NCBI GenBank assembly: GCA_003290165.1
Contig: QNQO01002063.1
Location: 1 to 64,000, forward strand
Length of the DNA stretch: 64,000 nucleotides
Direction of reading: 5' to 3'
Origin: Berberis thunbergii
Lineage: Eukaryota > Streptophyta > Magnoliopsida > Ranunculales > Berberidaceae
Shown: one piece after another, positions 48,201 through 59,323 of the stretch
Numbering within the stretch: the first letter of the stretch is position 1
How the letters are laid out: every line of letters begins with the position of its first letter
Made by a program: the position numbers and the translations under genes
Notes under the pieces: model-generated
What the model was told of the DNA's origin: nothing
The model's database searches: none
Seen by the model: the letters and a program-made list of their open reading frames with translations, nothing else

Positions 48201-48623
48201 TCTCCGATACAATATATTCAATTTCAAGAAACAGAGAATTACTCATCCCCTTTGGTCTTCTTGTTGGCTGTATGATGGCTGATTTCGTGAAAGAGATCTC
48301 TCAAGAACTGTTTCAAAACTTGAAGGTAATACACCTTTTCAAATTCCCCACCTCTTTTTTGTTCCATGTAAAAGTTCATTTGATATATATTATTGCATGT
48401 TGGTCAGGATGGAGATTTGACATGGCAACTTTTGTGTATCGGTTTCTTCTTTGCACTCATCAAGGTCACTGCAGCACCTTTCATGCTAGGATGGCAGGTA
48501 TTTCTCACTCATGTTGGAAATGGCGGGTTGATGCAAGTTCTGTGGTTATTGAGAAAGATGCAAGAAGAGAATGAGAACAATGATAAGGAAGAGCGGTCTT
48601 CACTTCACCAGACTTCTCCATAG
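36238..48623 (+). CDS. Predicted organelle membrane protein with an 11.6-kb intron
   Basis: Three exons, 36238-36285, 47909-48325 and 48408-48623, give 226 residues. Exon 1 encodes MGSSIASVIASSFTYQ, a Ser/Ala-rich start like a plastid transit peptide, and ends at a CAG|GTAAAA donor in phase 0. Exon 2 starts after TTTGCAG, also in phase 0. Residues about 96-113 (KWFLIAVFIFSSFSDTIY) and 125-142 (LIPFGLLVGCMMADFV) are hydrophobic, and a third hydrophobic stretch lies near 160-182 in exon 3 (LLCIGFFFALIKVTAAPF). The C-terminus is acidic and charged. I do not recognise the family by name. The join of exon 1 to exon 2 across the transposon-filled gap is inferred from phase, splice signals and transit-peptide fit; if wrong, the gene starts within exon 2 at about 48014. 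Confidence 0.72.
38002..38699 (-). pseudogene. LINE zf-RVT and RNase H remnants
   Basis: The frame 38196-38699 reads CRCCANPKMESLNHLFLDGK, a zinc-binding reverse-transcriptase domain (zf-RVT) with the CxxC...H pattern. The frame 38002-38196 reads HVYREANAVADALADRAQK, the end of the RNase H domain. A frame break separates the two and another separates them from the reverse transcriptase. Confidence 0.75.
39282..40050 (-). pseudogene. LINE reverse transcriptase, C-terminal two-thirds
   Basis: The minus-strand frame holds RGLRQGDPLSPLLFIIASEV, then the active-site YADD (in SHLLYADDTLIF), then YLGGSVF and GRMILIKHVLSSIPIH. These are the conserved blocks of plant non-LTR reverse transcriptase, which copies element RNA at a nicked target. 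The N-terminal third and the endonuclease are missing. Confidence 0.85.
40075..40450. repeat. Tandem repeat array, left part
   Basis: Diverged monomers of about 170-180 bp, each holding a version of GTGGGTTATAGCCTTTGAAA, then AAAATGT, then GACCCATTTTTT and a CACGAAAA-type segment. Units start near 40087 and 40262, and a third is interrupted at 40451 by the hAT transposon. Confidence 0.8.
40822..44008 (-). pseudogene. hAT transposase, broken
   Basis: Exon 1 is 43981-44008 (MASSSTPGP), and exon 2 starts at 43526. The domain order on the minus strand is a BED-type zinc finger (KCNYCQKDYTGS...LKHHLLK, about 43354-43455), a DUF659-like catalytic region (about 42480-42900, with CDGWTD and ITDNAPVCRAAG), and the hAT C-terminal dimerisation region (SSSCCERNWSTYN, near 41130). 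Breaks are a frame change at the C/G run 43189-43206, the MITE at 41903-42332, two in-frame TAG codons just after it, and a frame change near 41290. It cannot make a working transposase. Confidence 0.82.
41903..42332. mobile_element. hAT MITE, 430 bp, inside the transposase gene
   Basis: Flanked by the exact 8-bp repeat CTACTTTT (41895-41902 and 42333-42340). Starts TAGGGTTGAAC and ends TTTCAGCCCTA. It is almost wholly palindromic, built of CGGTTCGGTT phrases around an AT-rich centre (AATATTATTTATATAT style, about 42065-42115). Confidence 0.88.
44428..46600. repeat. Tandem repeat array, right part
   Basis: A continuation of the array left of the hAT transposon. About ten diverged monomers are visible, with AGCCTTTGA near 44437, 44592, 44750, 45069, 46010 and 46195 among others. 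Spacing is roughly 150-180 bp with gaps. It is interrupted at about 45418-45815 by another insertion. Confidence 0.8.
45418..45815. mobile_element. Insertion in the array with a duplicated coding-like block
   Basis: The left edge TAGGGCTGGGCATTTTAGACC matches the hAT-like end at 35033; no matching right end was found. Inside, a block of about 124 bp is repeated (45512 and 45636 start with ATGG(T/C)GAAGAAGCTCTGCT). Both copies can encode M(V/A)KKLC(F/C)TSHFAL, then SSPIPLSKL. It may be a captured fragment of a host gene. Confidence 0.5.
46955..47887. mobile_element. hAT-like non-autonomous element beside a splice site
   Basis: Starts TAGGGGTGGGCATCCC and ends GTGCCCACCCTA. Both arms are built from CCCGTCCCGATCCCG phrases and pair with each other, with an AT-rich middle (47140-47720). 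An 8-bp duplication is not clear; TAGCG occurs at both edges. Its right end lies about 20 bases before exon 2 of the membrane-protein gene. Confidence 0.65.
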
Positions 48624-49382
48624 TAACAAAATAGAAGTTTCAAAGAATAAAGATGTCTGTTGTACATTTAAGAAAATTTTGATAATGTAAGTGCTTTTCT
48701 ATTTCACTATCTTCTTTTTTTGATAATAATATCACAAGTTATTGTTGCAAGGCCTGGATTATAGGTAAGCCATGTGCCTTGGTGGAGCTCCGCCAAAAAA
48801 TTTCGTATCAACCAGAGGTAACCTTTGATTCTGTTATTTGCTAGATGAAGAACCATAACCTTCAAATGCAGGATGAGTAGGAAGATGATATCCCCTACTG
48901 TGTACTGGGCAACGAAGAAGGAACTTCCTAAAAGTGTCATAACCCCCAGAATGATCACTTCTTAATTTTCCCCATTATTTATCTCCCCTTCCCCAATTCC
49001 TTTCTTAATTCTAGTAAAAAAATAAAACAGAGAGAGCGCGTAGATATCAACCATGAACACATTTTTCATATCATTTCATGATCCTTCTTTCGGGAATCAA
49101 GTTCACAACGCAAGCTAGTGTTAAACCAACAATGTGTTTGGACACTAAAAGCACCTTCATCAACAATGAGCTTTACCATGAAGCTCTCTCTATACAAGGA
49201 GGGACAAAAACATTACATCACACTGCTCCAACTAACCTCAACGTAACTATGTTCTCAATTCCTATTGCTATGGTATACATGAGAATAAATGCCAAACAAT
49301 AGATGTAATATACATCTAGGGCTAGCATTCTTACTCGGTGGCATTTTCTCTGCCCAGACTACTGAATAGTGTGTGTGCTTAC
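48624..49382. other. Spacer between convergent genes
   Basis: Holds the 3' ends of the plus-strand membrane-protein gene and the minus-strand channel gene. No further gene was recognised. Confidence 0.5.
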
Positions 49383-52300
49383 CTAGGACCTAGGTGGCTT
49401 CCTCTCTGGAAATGTCATCAACATAGACAGCCAAGTAATTGCTCGTCGAAATCCAGGAAAGGGAGGGGCAAATGAAAGGGATGGACGACCCAATGTTGGT
49501 TTTATCTCCTCTGAAACACCAACACTATCGCAAGCACTAGCTAGGGAGTTTCCAGATGAAGTTGATGCGCTCTGTTGACAATACGCCGAAGGCAGACTCT
49601 CATAAATCTCCTCCATCCGCTCACATTGTTCATCTCGATGGTCCAAGTCAATAAGAACCTGCAGATAATTGCAACAAAGTTAGTGGTAAGCATGTGAATA
49701 CCTGTGGGAAGAAGATATAAACTCTCTTGTACCTCTGTGGAGAAATTCTTAAAAATAGGATGAAACCGCTGTCTACAGTACTCGTTGAAGAGGAGAGTTA
49801 ATATCACCAAAGGAATAGTGAAACCTGCTGCCACTGATGATTGCTTCAATCCAAAAACTCCAAGAGCTATTATTTGTGTTAGCACCAAGGAAAAGATCGT
49901 TGTGTTATGGACAATAGGCCAGAATTGTCCACCGCTTTCATATCTGGTAATATAAACATTAAGAAACTGCAAACATATTGCATCATTAGAAAACATCCGA
50001 TGGCATTCACAACAAACTGTACGAAGAAAAAGAAAAAAAATAAGGAAGATATTGGAGTCCCTGGCAGAAAGGGAAAAAAAAAAAAATGCCACTGAAATAA
50101 CAAAGGATTTTTCTATCGCAATGGACAGAAGGATATCAATTTGGAATGAAAAGAAAAGAAAATAGCACAGCATACAAGCCTGGAGATGTTTTTTATTTTT
50201 ATTTTTTTAAAGGCAAGCATGCTGCCGGTGGGTATAGAACCCAAGATGTTGGGGAGGGAGCCAAACAAATCTAGTGCGTGCAGAATAATCAACACAAGTC
50301 TTGCTCCCAAAAATGAGAATGATGTATTATAAAACAAAGTGTAAGAACCCAGAAGAAACATTCACCTGATTACGGTAGACGATGTAACACAGGAAGAAAT
50401 AGATCAACAAAAACGGCAGTATCAATGGTGCCAAGATTGAACAAGCGAAGCCCAGCAGTCCAAACAGCAGAACTCTAGGCATTTCTGTGTGGTACGGAAA
50501 AGATAATGCAAAACTGGATGGAACTTCCTTAGTCCAGCAAGCAAATCTATAACCCCGGTTGAACAGTAAAGGACAAATTTGCATAATTTCAATTGCCAAC
50601 CCTGCCCAACCTGACGTCAAAACGTAAGAAATGAAGAAAGTTCCCTGCAACCATTGAAAGCCACATAAATCAGACAATACATAATATGCGAGTCTCATTT
50701 TCGCATCAAATATATTTCCAATGAAATGAAGAAGCTTCCACCATTGATGGTAAAATGAAATAATTAAATCTTCCGTATTGGAGCAATTTTATTCTCTATC
50801 AGTCACCAACTTTCAAGCCAGTGATTGAAACAATTCACATCAAGTAAAAAGGTTTTGTGAAATCTCTCCAAGAATATCCATTGCAAGATTGTAGTAGTAT
50901 GCGCATAACAATTCATTGAGTAAGGCTAAGTTTAGTAGCATTAGAAAAAACTTTCATGAGAAAATCCTCATGTCTTACTTCATTGCTCATACAAATTTAT
51001 GAACCTCATAGTCATTTGCAGAACTTATATGAGACCCATGTTTGCCTATTGTGCCTAAACACCCTTTTGTCCTGAACGAGAATATGAGACTTTCATTCCC
51101 ACCATTGATCACAAAATCCAATAATGGATGATGAGTGCTACCACAATTTAGCCTTTAATGTAGGGGTTCCCTCGTGAATTTCCACAGAATAGGATTTCAT
51201 CCAACCAAACACACCCTTAATCTCTGGTATCACCTATTAGAACCTTCTCCATGTGCATTAATTGGTGGGAGAAGTTTGCTTTAAAAATTAGTTTTAAACA
51301 TTTTAGAAGCTACGAGTAATGTTTAAATATAAAGTAATGGGTTTGAACCACAATACCCAGTTTGATGAAATAAACCACTTGCTGAAAGTATAACAGGAGG
51401 AAGCAAAAGACAGATATAAAATACCAATACCAATACCAAAAGATCAAGGGCAACAATCACCTGCTTTGGTATTGCTTCTGCTAGAAGAGAAGGAATATTT
51501 CTGAAAGTAAAGATGAGTTGTAGCTGACTGATGACAGATCCAGATAAAACATTAACAAAGAAAACATTCCAGATAGTGAAATACAAAACTTTCACGCAAG
51601 CACTTTTTTCCTGCCACTGCGGGAGACGGCTCCTTCAATTGTTGAAAATAGCATCATAATTGGAGGAATAGCTACTAGAAATAACAACAAGACTAGACTT
51701 GGTAAGTAACCCGTCACCAGTTGACTCATATATTTCCTGCACAAAGATGTGCCAAGTTAGTAACAGACCCATTGCAGTTTAGAGGAAACACTTGTAAATG
51801 CAGTCAAAAGCCAAGACGCCCGGTGTCTCACACAACTTTGCAAATATGACATGGATGGTACTATTTCCCACAATATGCAGACATTAGGAGATATTCCCTC
51901 TAAATTTATTGCTATGGTATCAGCCCTTAGTTCTAGGATTAAACGCATTACGGTTTCACATACACAGGCAGAGTACTGATGAAAGACATCTCGAGTGACA
52001 CTCAAGTGCTCTGGTCCGTGACTTGATGCGAAATACTCGGATGCTCACGTTAAATGTTAACAGATTATAAATTCTAGCTATGATGGGGGAAAAAGAAGGG
52101 TGCTTAATATTCTCAAACAGAAGAAGGAGAAAGAAACAGTTGGACTGGCACCAGTGTTCAAAATATTGAAAATTTCATATTTATCTACCCTGAAAATTTT
52201 GAAAGAATATCATACCCCCGGCGCGGTGTGGAAATTTCTGAGTTTTGGGGCTCTAAGCAGAAGGCAAATGTCATGAAGGATATGTGTACCAACAGATTTT

Positions 52301-55300
52301 TAGTGTATTTTAAATAGGAATCACATTGTTTGTGAATACATATAGTGCAGGCAGGTTTATGTTTCCACACTTTCGTGGGGACGAATCGAGCATAATGCCA
52401 ATTTTTTGTGTGGTTGATCTCCACATACTGTTCCCACGAAAGTTCCGCTCATTTCAACATTCTATCCCCATCAAACGATAAAATATCAAAGTGGAAGATT
52501 ACCCATTTTTCGCCATTCATTTTCAACCAAACATTTGTAATAATGTCCGAGTGAAGCAAATTTTGGTGAGAATGATCTTCAAGGTGATCATCTTAACAAA
52601 AATCGGCCCAAATCCTGACTCCAAGTGTATTGAAATACCTCACCCACCTACAATGTGTTTTATAGAAGTATTACAATATTCCACTGATGATTGAAATAAA
52701 AAATACTCACAGATGTTTTAAGCATGGTTAAAACTTGATGGGATTAAGAGTCGGCTGGGCTTTTGAGTACTTTTGATTTTGTTATTTATTTAAATTTTTG
52801 GTCAGGCTTGTAAGCTCTCCCATAGTAATTAGGGTTAAAGTTTCTTGATTAAGGCAATAATGGCTTGCTTAACAAGCCTAAGTTGTTATAATAAAGTTAT
52901 GTAGCCACCATAAATCTTCAATTTGAAACCACCTGAGAGTTTTTATTTAACTTCAGTTGTTTTCATTCAATTACCATAAAAAATATTCATACATATTTTG
53001 ATCTAATAAAAATAAAAGGTTCATTTTCATTAAAAAAAAAAAAAAGGTTCACTTACGTCTTCAAAATTCCTTTCAGAAATGGGAACATCTTCTGTAGACT
53101 TTGAAGTTGAGACAGACCTTGTACGAATGTGACTGGTATAAGAAACAGAAACATCAAAACAATTGAACCTAGAAGGGTCCCGATCTTTCGGATCCAGAGT
53201 TGCCTATATGGGATCCAAAGGTTTGACCAATGAACATCATTTGGTTCTGGCGCCAACTCCGTGACCCACAACATAGGATGTGATGTTTGACGAACCTGAG
53301 AAGCCACAACAGCTGCATAACGTGTCTTGAAGAAAACAAATGCAGCAGCACATTCCTGCAGTTTAGAGAAACATTGTCAAGGACCAAACCAGTGATAATT
53401 AACAAAACATTAGACTATTAGAGTGAGATAGGGATGCCCAACACCTTATTGCTCATAGAACCAAAACTAGATGAATAACAAGGCTCAGAATGCATATCCC
53501 TGGGATAGATCCTAGGTATGCTTAATCATAACCACATCCACAAGAGGCTTATGTTCAGCAGTCAAGCTCAAGACTCTTGTGCACACACAACATAAAAAAT
53601 ATATAAATAATGAAATAAATAAAATATTAATTTAAAAAATAAGCTTCTGCACATTAAATCATATTGATGTTTGTCACAATACATCAGCCTGGAAGAAATT
53701 AAAAATAAATTCCTTTTATATCCATGTTGGACACCACATATTGATGTTCTTGTCACAATGTTTTATTCCTGTCATTCTATTCTTTCTTCTTTTTCTCTTC
53801 AATTTACACCTCAGATTTTTCTTGGTTTGTGATATACTTCATGCTTCTGCTACGTTAATTGCCAAAGCGGTAAGACAGTAACTATAATTCAAATAAAAAA
53901 AGGGCTGAAGGCACTATGTGATGCTATCATTGGTTTCTATCAAACAATGACAAAACTGAAGCATGTTGACATTATGGAAGCAAAGTGTCCTAGGTGAGCA
54001 ATTTAAATACAGTAATACTCAGCAAGGAGAATTGCTTACAGGAAACGAATATGGAAAATTTTAAATTGAATAAGAGAAGTTAATATTCATGGACTAACAT
54101 GTATAAATAAACAGCCGTGGAAGAACCTGGTTCAACATAAAGAAATGGATAGGGAATAACCTTCTCTTTTGTGTCTGTATCCACACGACCAACAGTTGGT
54201 TTCTCTGCAGCAGGCTCAGGGTCACTAACAAGTCTCTTGAAAGAATTTGTTGTGCTTCCACACAGATTACATCTTACCATACATGGTTCATAGCATTGCT
54301 GAAAAGAAGGGGGTTTTAACGGTTGAAGCTTCTTATAGATCTTATGTGCATCACTCTAGAAAGAGACAATGGCCAAACTAAGCTGTGTTAATAATATAGA
54401 CAAATTTCTTAACTGCCTAATATCCAATTGAATGAGCAGACACAAAAGAAAAAAAAACCAATATGTTTATGTATATTATATGAATAAATAAATGAAAACA
54501 AAGATATATCCAATTAAATTGTCTCATACCATTATTTTCTGTATAGTTCCTGAGTGATAAACCATTTGGTGAGATAAGTAGGTTGCTGCATGATATTTGT
54601 TGAAGAACTTCTCTAACGACTCACTGTATGATTCTTCTGGAGACCAAGGGATGGAACGAACAAGAACTGAAAAATGACTTGGCTTGGGAGGAGATTTCAT
54701 GATGTGTGCTAGTCTCATCTTAGCAATGCTCTTGTATTCCTAATTCAACATAGATGTCATTGATAATCTTCATATAGAAATGGAAATTAAAAAAAGAATA
54801 TCAGTTAGGAGAGTTTTGTTCTTACAAAGTACAAAAGAATGCAAGCTGATATGGATATTATGTATAATGCAAGACAATGGACCCAAAGCCTGCAAAAGAA
54901 ATATGAGTAAATGAAACTGATATAGACATAAAGTTACAAACAAACACAGAGTTTCGAAAAGTGAAAATCTTCAATCAAGGAAACTATGGTGCCAATACAA
55001 AATAAAACCCCCAATAAGGGAATGAGGATATAAATTGGAGTGCCAACATCATTTCTTGAGAAGGTGAAATAGAGAAAATACAAGGCATCGGTCATCTTTC
55101 AACATATTTGTTCTTACGTGTAAAACTAATACAATTTGACTCATGACAGGCTTACTGTAATCAAGACACGTTTAGTCGGGAAGGGACATGCACAATACAA
55201 TATTTCAGAACATCATTTCTTAGCATGGATGGCAAGCAAGCTGTGACTCTTGCAAAAAGTTGGATTGGTGAAGATAAAAAAATGTATTTAGTGTTGCTTT

Positions 55301-57204
55301 TAATTCCGATATTGTCATGTGATGGAATGTTGGGTTCTTTAAATAGTAACCCACCAATTTCCTTATTTCCGTACTCTTTGCCAAGACCCTTTGGTATTTC
55401 TAGTAACTAACTTGTTCTAGCTTTCCACTCACTATTTGTGGAACCATGGATATTTCTGTCACAATGTTCTGAAGGAGCTAAAAGTTAGATTGGTTGGGTT
55501 AAACAACCACTCAATAAATTGTTACTGCTTTTAGAAAAAAGAACAAAAAATTGGTTCATCTTTGTTAGAAGGTCAAATTGATGCATATGGTTGGGACTCA
55601 GAGCCATATAATCCAGCTGGTTGTTACCAGGAAACTTTAATACTGCAAAAGGAATCAAATTGTAGAAAATTCTAATTGAATATAAGAACTAAAAAACTAA
55701 ACTACGTTTCTTTGATTCGATGCCGAGTCTGTCAAAAAAATTCAGAATCGTACCATTTTGATTTTTCCTCAACATTCGCAATAGTGAAAACATTCAGCGA
55801 CTCCAAAGGTATTTGCTTGTGAATCATATCTTGTCCAAAATAGTTGAGAGGCAGCACCGAAAATGTGCAGATGACAGCAGCAATGGAGAATATCCGAATA
55901 CTGCATGAGATTAAATGTTAGACTATTTCAGTAAGAACTGGACAAACAATGGTGGTCAGAAATAATGCAAACTAATCGTGTGAAGGTGTGGAAAGGGATC
56001 ACTTAAAACAATAAACCTGGTGTATTGAACTAATAATTGCTAAGCAAAAGCTCTAGAATCATTACCAAATACACGCTTGACACTTGAAATGGAGGATATA
56101 AATAGAATTATCAAAGTGAGGCCATTTCACCGCCAAAATTTTGATAGACAATTTACACTAACAAAAACCGTAATATAAATTTTTTCAAGGATATCTACAT
56201 TCTAAATACTAATTGAATTTGGGGGAAAAGGCAGTTTACATACACTTTGTTTTATTGTCCATGCTCATTGAGAAATTATTCTTCTCCATACAATTTAGAC
56301 CAAATGATGGTGTTATAATGGAGGCAACTGTATTAGAGAGTACATGATTCATCTTTGAAATCTAAGCAGAAGAAAATTCTTTGGGTTACATGATGCAAAT
56401 AGCCAAGTCGTTCATTCTTCCAATGGATTTTCCACTGGTTAACAAACAATAGAATATGAATTCCCATAGCTGTTCCAGTGTGTTAGACAAACAATGTAAA
56501 TCAAATTACTAAGCAATCAAGAATTCAAAAAAGAGTACACTAAATAAGTTAAAATTTTGCACGCTAGACAAAACATGCACAAAGTTGATCAAACTTCCAA
56601 ACAACTTTGCCACAATGCAAGTCTTTGTACGTCAGTATTGTATTAAACGTTCCTTTTGCTAGGTGTTACGTGAAGTAGTTATTCCATGTTTGGCTGCCTC
56701 TTGGTAAAGTGGCAACCTCCGTAATGCTCCTATTCTTCTAGTGAATAGGGTGTGTTCCCTAAAACCCTTGCTTGCCTTGTGCCAAAAGAATCTAATATGA
56801 CGATCCATATACTATCTCCAGTAAGAGATGTTAAGAAGTGAGACTTTTTGAATAATAACCAAAAGTGAGTAACAAACAAATTTCTAGACAAATATTCAAT
56901 TTAACCAGTAAATTGTTTCTTCTCACCAAAAAATGAGCATTTTGAGGAAGACTACGGCATCCAAACCTCCGATTTTCAAGAATTCTTCTTCTGTAGTTGT
57001 CCAAGCCTCAGCTATCCAACTTGGCGATGGAACGAATCTATCAAAGGAAAGCGGGTTGGCATGAATTTGGTATTCAGTAAGCTTTCTGGCAAAGTAGACA
57101 CTGACATTTCCTGGTTGTTTCCTCAAAACAGAATATAGTGAAAAGAGCACCACACATAGGCCTATATTAATGCCGGCAGACGTTAACAGCGCAGACACAT
57201 TCAT
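49383..57204 (-). CDS. OSCA/CSC1-type ion channel, one-base frameshift
   Basis: Ten exons on the minus strand: 56927-57204, 55754-55900, 54826-54889, 54530-54739, 54161-54355, 53057-53355, 51461-51736, 50366-50644, 49733-49966, 49383-49658. OSCA/TMEM63 proteins are stretch- or hyperosmolality-gated cation channels with eleven membrane segments. Family marks are the N-terminal SALLTSAGINIGLCVVLFSL and GGLDAVVFLK, the cytosolic part with VLVRSIPWSPEESYSESL and AFVFFKTRYAAVVAS, and the C-terminal pore region with VHNTTIFSLVLTQIIALGVF and NEYCRQRF. About 752 residues would result if the A run at 51604-51609 had one more base; as given, exon 7 shifts frame at about residue 440. The closest remembered relatives are the RXW8/HYP1 group. 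All other junctions keep phase, so this may be a sequencing error or a recent null allele. Confidence 0.88.
50176..50300 (-). repeat. Possible degraded SINE in channel intron 8
   Basis: On the minus strand it reads TTGGGTTCTATACCC, a B-box-like piece, followed downstream by GCATGCTTGCCTTTAAAAAAA, an A-rich tail. It is too worn to assign a family. Confidence 0.35.
51604..51609 (-). other. Frameshift site in channel exon 7
   Basis: The minus strand reads AGG then six A then GTGCTTGCGTGA. With seven A the frame would read KKSACVKVLYF, as the family requires. With six A it reads KKVLA then stop. Everything before and after matches the family. Confidence 0.85.
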
Positions 57205-58190
57205 CTTTGCCCGTTACAAACTGACAATCTTTACACTCTATTATAAGCCCAAATTACACCACTCTTCTGCAATCAAAAAACACAAAACAAATAAATATAA
57301 CTAGCCTACTAAATTAAGTGAATGCAAGAAAATAAAATTAAGCATATAATCAAATAAATTTCCAAAGTGACAAAAACTGGAATATAATTATATGATGTAA
57401 TATTAAAACTAAGCATCTAATCAAGAATTGACATTACTTCAAATTAAGACAAAACAATCTAATAAATAAATAAAGAGGAAAGTATCTTCAAGACTGAGAC
57501 AATTCCAAAGAACAATCTACTGATACTAGAAATCAAAATTCAATAAGACGTTAATGAAATTTGATTCAAGATTTAGCACGATTTTCACCCTTATTTGAAG
57601 ATTCAGTATGATTTTCAACTTTGCTTTCGACTTCAAATAGCGCAAATTACACAAACGAATCGATAAAAAACCCTAAAGTTCTATGAAATTCAAAACAAAG
57701 TCATGAATCACTTCATAAATTCAACTATCCAACACTAAACATCAAGCACAAAAAGCACTATACAATAGATCATAAACTACTAATGGTTTCAAAAAAGGAT
57801 AAAGAAAGGTAAAGTTACCGTCAGATTAAAGAAGACGAGAGAATGCAGAACAAGAATCGATCAAAGTATTTTCGAAGATAAAAGAAAATAAAAAAAAAGA
57901 TGTTCGATGAAACTTGTTCACAAAGTGTAAATGCTATCAAGTTTAATTAGAGTTCGGAAATAGAAATCGAGAATAAATAAAACGCTGGATGTGGAGTGTT
58001 GCCTCTTTTTTTCTTGTCGACAGAGTGACGAAAAGGTACCCACCATCGTTGCTGTTCGAAATAAGCGAAAGAGAGAGTGCGAGAGATTCGGAATGCGACG
58101 TGGTGCAGTTGGATTTGCCGATATTTTTGAATGGAGACTTCGCGATGGCCACGTGGATGAATCAGCAGATAATTAACCGCAATTTGGATT
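57205..58190 (-). promoter_or_regulatory. 5' leader with intron and promoter of the channel gene
   Basis: A leader exon appears to be 57205-57266, with an acceptor (TTGCAG) at 57267-57268. A donor (ACG|GTAACTTT, GT at 57817-57818) fits a leader intron of about 550 bp. An upstream leader exon would start somewhere in 57819-58150. The transcription start cannot be fixed from sequence. Confidence 0.5.
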
Positions 58191-58445
58191 AGCTTCAACT
58201 TCAAATACCGACTTCCACCTAAAAAGATAGGTAGTTTATAAAAAGTGTACGCTCTTTAGGCCCAGCCCATGAGCCCCTATAAATAGTATATTTATGTTGG
58301 GTTTTGGGGGTTTATTTGATTTTTGATTTTTGTTTTGTTATTATGAACCTAGTTAAGTAATTATTTTTTCTCCGCTGGTTATAAGTTTTGACTTTGAGAT
58401 ATTCTCGACTTTTAGAGAGCTATGGTTATCAGCTATTTTTTTTTG

Positions 58446-58633
58446 GAGTAATTCTACAGGGTCTGGGTCCCCCAGCCTGTTTGCTGCCTGAGTGGGGTAA
58501 AAAGACAATTTTGCCCCCCCCCCTCTTTAAACACTTTCTCTAAAAAGGTAGTTAAAAAGGGAGGGCAAAATTGTCTTTTTGCCCCACCCAGGCAACAACC
58601 TCGCTGGTTGACCCAGGCCAGCTAGAATTTCGG
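58446..58633. mobile_element. Palindromic element of a third family
   Basis: A 188-bp palindrome: left GAGTAATTCTACAGGG...GCAAAC...GACAATTTTGCCC, right the inverse, GGGCAAAATTGTC...GGTTG...CTAGAATTTCGG. The flanks share TTTTTTTTG (58437-58445 and 58634-58642), a 9-bp repeat of low complexity. C runs lie in the loop region near 58514-58525. Confidence 0.65.
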
Positions 58634-58649
58634 TTTTTTTTGTCAGGGT

Positions 58650-59150
58650 TGAGGCTATTTACACTTCTACTTCTTCTATAATTAATATTTTGTGATTGAG
58701 TTTTAAAAAGAAATAAGTAAAAATATAAAAGAGGTCATCCCTAAAAAAAAAAAATGGCTAATTGCTCTGGCTGCTTAGATTTACTCTGAGATATTTGTTA
58801 ACATTTGATTCGTAGAATGTGAATTGTACTAAGATAAGTGAATGAAACCAAGGTTCAAAAAAATTGGTAGGCAGTAGATGAGCGCCGTGCAGGGGACTAA
58901 TTCTTAAAGGCTTAGGTGAGTTTTTTTTTTTTTTCATTATGACTTATAATTTAAAATTTTAAATATAACAGCATAGAAATTACTTTTAATTCAATGTAAA
59001 AATAAATATGAAAAATGTATATAAAGAAATAGAGTATTAATTTTATTTTGGGGGAAAAAAACAGTTGTCGCGTCTTCGAGGTAGACGAATCAACCCTCCT
59101 GAAGAAATTGAAATTTTATCCTCATATACATAAGATTGTAGATGTTATCA
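58650..59150. other. AT-rich spacer
   Basis: No gene recognised; contains A and T runs at 58743-58755 and 58921-58934. Confidence 0.5.
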
Positions 59151-59159
59151 AAACAATTT

Positions 59160-59314
59160 GGGCTTTGCTAAGGGTGGAGAGAGGGAGCGAGGGAAAAGGG
59201 CATCCGCCTTGAGATGAGTGCATCAAATTTGAGATGCACAATGATACTCATCTCAAGGTGGATGAGTGGCTTCCACCCATCCCTCGCTCCCTCCCTCGAC
59301 CCCTAGAATTTTCG
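59160..59314. mobile_element. Foldback MITE copy I
   Basis: A 155-bp palindrome flanked by the exact 9-bp repeat AAACAATTT (59151-59159 and 59315-59323). Ends are GGGCTTTGCTAAGGGTGGAG and the inverse of CGAAAATTCTAGGGGTCGAGG. The arms share CCTTGAGATGAGT. Confidence 0.85.
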
Positions 59315-59323
59315 AAACAATTT

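Noticed and set aside
57989..58192. Two open frames on the plus strand opposite the channel leader
   Set aside because: Short, overlapping in different frames, with no domain; the region fits the leader and promoter of the minus-strand gene.
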